From Ruminococcus sp. (lineage in GTDB: Bacteria; Bacillota; Clostridia; Oscillospirales; Ruminococcaceae): a stretch of DNA of 64,000 bases. The DNA lies in NCBI GenBank assembly GCA_017558505.1, contig JAFYUM010000008.1, positions 1-64,000 of the forward strand, written 5' to 3'. Under the pieces are notes generated by a model that was given only the letters and a program-made list of their open reading frames with translations, did not search any database and had not been told where the DNA came from. Both the position numbers and the translations under genes were made by a program. Position 1 is the stretch's first letter; each line of letters opens with the position of its first letter. Positions 60,799 through 64,000 of the stretch are shown here, in pieces.

Positions 60799-61692
60799 AT
60801 GAATGATGTAGAAAAGACCAATATTGAAAGGGTGAACAGCGGAAAACGTATGCGTCGGCGCAGACGTATGATGAATGTGTACGTTTTTACTGTTGTGATT
60901 ATTGTTCTGACAGTGGGTATAACCATGTGCTTCACCTTTCTTTTCAATATTGACAAGATAATAGTTTCGGGTGAGTCTGAAGATTATACAAGCTTACAAA
61001 TTGTGGAAGCTTCCGAAGTCAATGCGGGGGATAATATGCTCCGTCTTGATGCAAAAAAAGCAGCGCAGAATATTCTGGACAAGCTGACATATGTTGAAAC
61101 GGCAGAGGTGGGCAGAGATTTTCCATCCACGCTGAAAATAACTGTAACTCGCTGTATTCCCGGATTTAATATCCGCTATGACGGTGGAGTGCTCCTTGTA
61201 AGCCGCAAAGGAAAAATCCTCTCAGATGGTGAGGTTTATACGGATATTGAGAATATCCCGATAATAAGCGGTTACAACCCGTCCGTGAAAATTGTTGGAA
61301 AGATGGCGGAATCGGAAAGCACTGACAAGGACGCTGCATTCAGCCAGCTTATAAAGCATTTTGAAAACGGTGGCGGACACAACATTTCCGCTGTGGATAT
61401 TTCTGACGAGTACGATATCGTTGTTACATTCCGCAACGGTGTTGTATTCAGAATGGGTAACTGGAGCAATATGAACTACAAGCTGGAGCTTGCCGAGGAG
61501 ATTATGAAGGACGAGTCAATCAAGGACAAAAAAGGTTACATAACGATGATCGGCAAAAATCAGTGCAGCTTCAGAAGCAGCGGCGAGCAGGAAATTGTAA
61601 CGGAAACAACGGCACCTGTATTAACAGACGAACTTGGACAGACTATAACAGAAAATACTGTTACAACAACTGTTACAGCATATGGTTTTTGA
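60799..61692 (+). CDS. ftsQ: Cell division protein FtsQ/DivIB
   Basis: Encodes 297 residues. Basic N-terminus (KRMRRRRRMM), one membrane helix (~25-48), a POTRA domain ('FNIDKIIVSGESEDYTSLQIVEASEVNAGDNMLRLDAKKAAQNILDKLTYVETAEVGRDFPSTLKITVTRC') and a beta domain ('LLVSRKGKILSDGE'). The C-terminal ~35 residues are Thr/Glu-rich. It connects early and late divisome proteins outside the membrane. Position between murA and ftsZ fits. Confidence 0.9.
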   Translation: MNDVEKTNIERVNSGKRMRRRRRMMNVYVFTVVIIVLTVGITMCFTFLFNIDKIIVSGESEDYTSLQIVEASEVNAGDNMLRLDAKKAAQNILDKLTYVETAEVGRDFPSTLKITVTRCIPGFNIRYDGGVLLVSRKGKILSDGEVYTDIENIPIISGYNPSVKIVGKMAESESTDKDAAFSQLIKHFENGGGHNISAVDISDEYDIVVTFRNGVVFRMGNWSNMNYKLELAEEIMKDESIKDKKGYITMIGKNQCSFRSSGEQEIVTETTAPVLTDELGQTITENTVTTTVTAYGF

Positions 61693-61776
61693 TGTTGTGA
61701 AAACAAACGAAATCGTAATTGCAATAGGCGGCTGATTTGTGCGAAGTGTAGAAATTTAAAAAAATAGCCGTTAGAC

Positions 61777-61805
61777 TTGCAATAACGAGCAAAATATGAT
61801 AAAAT
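61777..61805 (+). promoter_or_regulatory. ftsZ: Promoter of ftsZ
   Basis: TTGCAA (61777-61782) and TAAAAT (61800-61805) with a 17-bp spacer, 61 bp before the ATG. It would give ftsZ separate, higher expression. Confidence 0.65.
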
Positions 61806-61866
61806 GATAAGTGTATTTATAGCTTATTTTGAAAAGTTATAGAAATAATTTAGGAGGAGTTTCAAA

Positions 61867-62985
61867 ATGTCAGATTTTAATTACGAGGAAGCAATGGAAC
61901 CCGATGTTAATATAAAAGTTATAGGTGTCGGAGGCGGCGGCGGTAATGCCGTTAACTGTATGGTAGAGTCAGGTGTAAGCAATATTGAGTATATTGCTGT
62001 AAATACAGACGCAAAGGCTCTCAACAAGTCAAAGGCTACTACAAGAATACCGATCGGTGCAAAGCTCACAAAGGGCAGAGGCGCAGGTAATAAGCCTGAA
62101 ATCGGTCAGAGAAGTGCCGAGGAAAACAGAGATGAAATTGAAGCACATCTTAAGGGTGCTGATATGATTTTCATCACAGCAGGTATGGGCGGCGGAACTG
62201 GTACAGGTGCTGCTCCTGTTGTTGCTAAAATTGCAAAGGAAATGGATATCCTTACTGTTGCTGTTGTTACAAAGCCATTCCTCTTTGAGAGAGAGCAGAA
62301 AATGGCACAGGCTGAAAGAGGCATCACAGAGCTGAGAAAGTATGTTGACTCACTTATCGTTATTCCTAACGAAAAGCTTCTTGAGGGTAAACAGCAGCTT
62401 ACTATGAAGCAATCCTTCTCACTTTCTGACGACATTCTCAAAACAGGTGTAAAGAGCATTTCCGACCTTATTGTTGAGGAAGGCTACATAAACCTTGATT
62501 TTGCCGATGTTTCCACAATCATGAGAGGTGCAGGCTACGCTCACATGGCTATCGGTCACGGCTCAGGCAAGGATAAGGCAAAGGAAGCTGCAAACGCAGT
62601 TATCACAAGCCCTCTCCTCGAAACTTCAATTTCCGGTGCAAAGCGACTCCTTATCAATATCGCTATGTCAGAGGATATTCTTTCTTCCGATGTTGATGCA
62701 GCTACAAAGATGATTACAGATACAGCTTCAGAAGATGTAGAGTTTATCTTCGGTACTGCTTTCAAGGAAGATATGCAGGATGAGATGACTATTACAGTTA
62801 TCGCAGCAGGATTTGATGATCCCGAGGGCGGTGCAGCTCCAAAGGCTGTTGAGCCTATAGAGGATGAGGTTATCAAGATTGACAATCCTCTTATTGATGG
62901 ACTCGGTATCAATGAGAGCCCTGCAAAGGCACAGTCTGCTACAGACTATGACCTTGACGATATTCTCAAAATTCTTGGTTCATAA
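61867..62985 (+). CDS. ftsZ: Cell division GTPase FtsZ
   Basis: Encodes 372 residues; AGGAGGAG precedes the ATG. Motifs: 'IKVIGVGGGGGNAVNCMVESGV', tubulin signature 'GMGGGTGTGAAPV', 'VTKPFLFERE', and the T7 loop 'GYINLDFADV'. The C-terminal tail ends 'DYDLDDILKILGS' and does not show the usual I/V-P-x-F-L/I-R/K peptide for FtsA/SepF binding; ftsA is not in this cluster. It polymerises into the Z-ring at mid-cell. Confidence 0.97.
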   Translation: MSDFNYEEAMEPDVNIKVIGVGGGGGNAVNCMVESGVSNIEYIAVNTDAKALNKSKATTRIPIGAKLTKGRGAGNKPEIGQRSAEENRDEIEAHLKGADMIFITAGMGGGTGTGAAPVVAKIAKEMDILTVAVVTKPFLFEREQKMAQAERGITELRKYVDSLIVIPNEKLLEGKQQLTMKQSFSLSDDILKTGVKSISDLIVEEGYINLDFADVSTIMRGAGYAHMAIGHGSGKDKAKEAANAVITSPLLETSISGAKRLLINIAMSEDILSSDVDAATKMITDTASEDVEFIFGTAFKEDMQDEMTITVIAAGFDDPEGGAAPKAVEPIEDEVIKIDNPLIDGLGINESPAKAQSATDYDLDDILKILGS

Positions 62986-62996
62986 TTAATATATAC

Positions 62997-63036
62997 AGGG
63001 TATTCGTTTTATTTCGGATACCCTTGTATTTTTTTG
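62997..63036 (+). terminator. Intrinsic terminator after ftsZ
   Basis: A stem of about 9 bp (GGGTATTCG / CGGATACCC, one T-G pair) followed by TTGTATTTTTTT. It closes the dcw cluster. Confidence 0.8.
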
Positions 63037-63085
63037 TTGTACAATATTACTAATACAATAGCTTAAAATTTAGTATTTTCAACAA

Positions 63086-63114
63086 TTGAAACCAAATTGA
63101 AAATATGATATAAT
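63086..63114 (+). promoter_or_regulatory. Promoter of the DivIVA-like gene
   Basis: TTGAAA (63086-63091) and TATAAT (63109-63114) with a 17-bp spacer, about 220 bp upstream of the start codon. Confidence 0.8.
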
Positions 63115-63334
63115 TGAAATAAGGCATATTGTCATACCACTCCTTAAGATGTTAGTAGACAAAGGTGTTGAGCAACAATGATGTATGTAAAGGCGAGCGA
63201 CAAAAGCATACTTTCGTATGTTGATGAGTACAACTGCGACATATATTATTTATGTCATTTGATTTGTCCACTGGTGTTTCAGGGAACGGTATCAATTAAT
63301 ATTATCCGCTTTTTGCGGGGAACGGAGCATAGGC
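63115..63334 (+). promoter_or_regulatory. Long structured 5' leader of the DivIVA-like gene
   Basis: About 210 bases of transcribed leader with several small hairpins: GCATAC/GTATG(T) with a TTTC loop (~63209), GACATA...TATGTC (~63238-63256) and CCGC-TTTTT-GCGG (63307-63319). A short frame here (63178-63411) lacks an RBS and overlaps the real gene, so it is not called. No known riboswitch was recognised. Confidence 0.4.
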
Positions 63335-64000
63335 ATGGAACAGAATATTTTAAGAGAAACCAAAATGGGTCAGAAAGGCTTTGTCAAGGAAGACGTTCTG
63401 ATGTATCTTGATGAGCTTAATTCAAGAAACGATGAACTTAAAAGACAGCTTGAAGAAGCAAGCGGCGGTCAGCCTGCTGACTCACAGGAAATTATAAAGT
63501 ACAGAAATCAGATTGATAACTTACAGGAGAAGCTCAATGCTTCAAATAACGCCCTCAGACTTGCTAAAAAGGAGAATGAGGAGCTTCAGCAGCAGATTTC
63601 CAAGCTGAAGGCTGGCGGTGCTGCTCCTGCTGCAGGCGGTGCTGCTGCAAATGTTGACGCACAGACAAAGGCTGCTCTTGAAGCTGCAAAGAAGGAAATT
63701 GACTCCCTTCGTGCACAGCTTAAGGCTGCTAATGAGAAGGCTGGTGCAAACGAAAAGGCTGCTCCTGCTACACCAGCTGTTGATAATTCAGCTCTTGAAG
63801 CTGCAAAGAAGGAAATCGAAAGCCTCAAGTTACAGCTTAAGGAATCAGCTGAAAAGTCTGCTCCTGCTGATAACAAGTCTGCGGAAGAACTTGCAAAGGT
63901 TAAGCAGGAAGTTGAAAAGATTACTGCTGATCTCAAGTCCAAGGCTGACGAGCTTGACAGCGTGAAAAAGAGCGTTGCTGAAAAGGATAGCAAGATTAAC
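63335..64000 (+). CDS. DivIVA-like coiled-coil protein (3' end outside window)
   Basis: Open from ATG 63335 to the window end (222 codons), preceded by CGGAG. The start 'MGQKGFVKEDVLMYLDELNSR' resembles the DivIVA N-terminal lipid-binding motif (F-x3-D-V-x2-Y-L). After it come long coiled-coil stretches broken by Ala/Gly/Pro-rich linkers, with the unit 'ALEAAKKEI-SL--QLK' repeated twice (near residues 112 and 151). Its place right after ftsZ suggests a role in division-site or polar organisation. Codon use is strongly biased, in keeping with high expression. Full length is unknown. Confidence 0.7.
   Translation, partial: MEQNILRETKMGQKGFVKEDVLMYLDELNSRNDELKRQLEEASGGQPADSQEIIKYRNQIDNLQEKLNASNNALRLAKKENEELQQQISKLKAGGAAPAAGGAAANVDAQTKAALEAAKKEIDSLRAQLKAANEKAGANEKAAPATPAVDNSALEAAKKEIESLKLQLKESAEKSAPADNKSAEELAKVKQEVEKITADLKSKADELDSVKKSVAEKDSKIN

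Noticed and set aside
63178..63411. 77-codon forward frame before the DivIVA-like gene
   Set aside because: It overlaps the well-supported gene starting at 63335 in another frame, has no RBS, and its sequence looks like translated leader hairpins.
1..64000. tRNA or rRNA genes
   Set aside because: No cloverleaf with a GTTC-A box or rRNA-like conserved sequence was recognised in the intergenic regions.

Overview
The window comes from a low-to-moderate GC Clostridia chromosome, most likely Oscillospiraceae and Ruminococcus-like. This rests on the sporulation genes spoIIGA-sigE, the HemZ-RelA-RecJ gene order, a division and cell-wall (dcw) cluster with meso-DAP-type MurE, SipW/TasA-type exported proteins, and near-consensus TTGAAA/TTGACA-17-TATAAT promoters. 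Species is not determined.

Layout. (1) 1-14,998: right arm of a siphovirus-like prophage. It holds tape measure, distal tail, Gp37-like tail protein, two fibre-like proteins, a small tail-associated protein, holin and amidase, and ends in a cassette of two large serine recombinases with a stand-alone recombinase domain between them. Two accessory genes with their own strong promoters interrupt it: a reverse-strand membrane protein (2513-3169) and a protein with a C-terminal zinc-deaminase signature (8328-9542). (2) 15,001-17,408: island edge with a 581-aa protein carrying a HEPN-type R-N-x3-H motif, a 41-aa small protein upstream, a hairpin between them, and a repeat-rich intergenic stretch. 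(3) 17,409-25,281: reverse-strand housekeeping operon recJ-relA-MBL hydrolase-hemZ-rlmD. (4) 25,608-27,156: spoIIGA-sigE. (5) 27,173-28,433: a 1.26-kb unit bounded by 78/79-bp terminal inverted repeats, each holding a hairpin, with one RecA-like ATPase gene and no transposase. (6) 28,454-36,792: reverse-strand export cluster with two SipW-type signal peptidases, four TasA-like or small exported proteins and a 1481-aa repeat-rich exported protein, facing a divergent pseudo-receiver/winged-helix regulator. (7) 37,755-44,906: tcdA, a LytTR-membrane fusion, thiI with a cysteine desulfurase, a PD-(D/E)XK-like protein and cysK, separated by short dispersed palindromic repeats. (8) 45,184-49,404: two class-B-like sortases and a SpoIID-like protein whose motifs occur in permuted order. 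(9) 49,713-63,036: dcw cluster mraZ-rsmH-ftsL-pbp-murE-mraY-ftsW-murG-murA-ftsQ-ftsZ, without murD or murF, with a multi-hairpin leader before pbp. (10) 63,086-64,000: the start of a DivIVA-like coiled-coil gene.

The strongest candidates for new biology are the long-TIR ATPase unit, the prophage deaminase, the HEPN-type gene with its small upstream ORF, the LytTR fusion with an internal start site, and the permuted SpoIID protein beside two sortases. All functions are read from motifs and context; no database search was possible.
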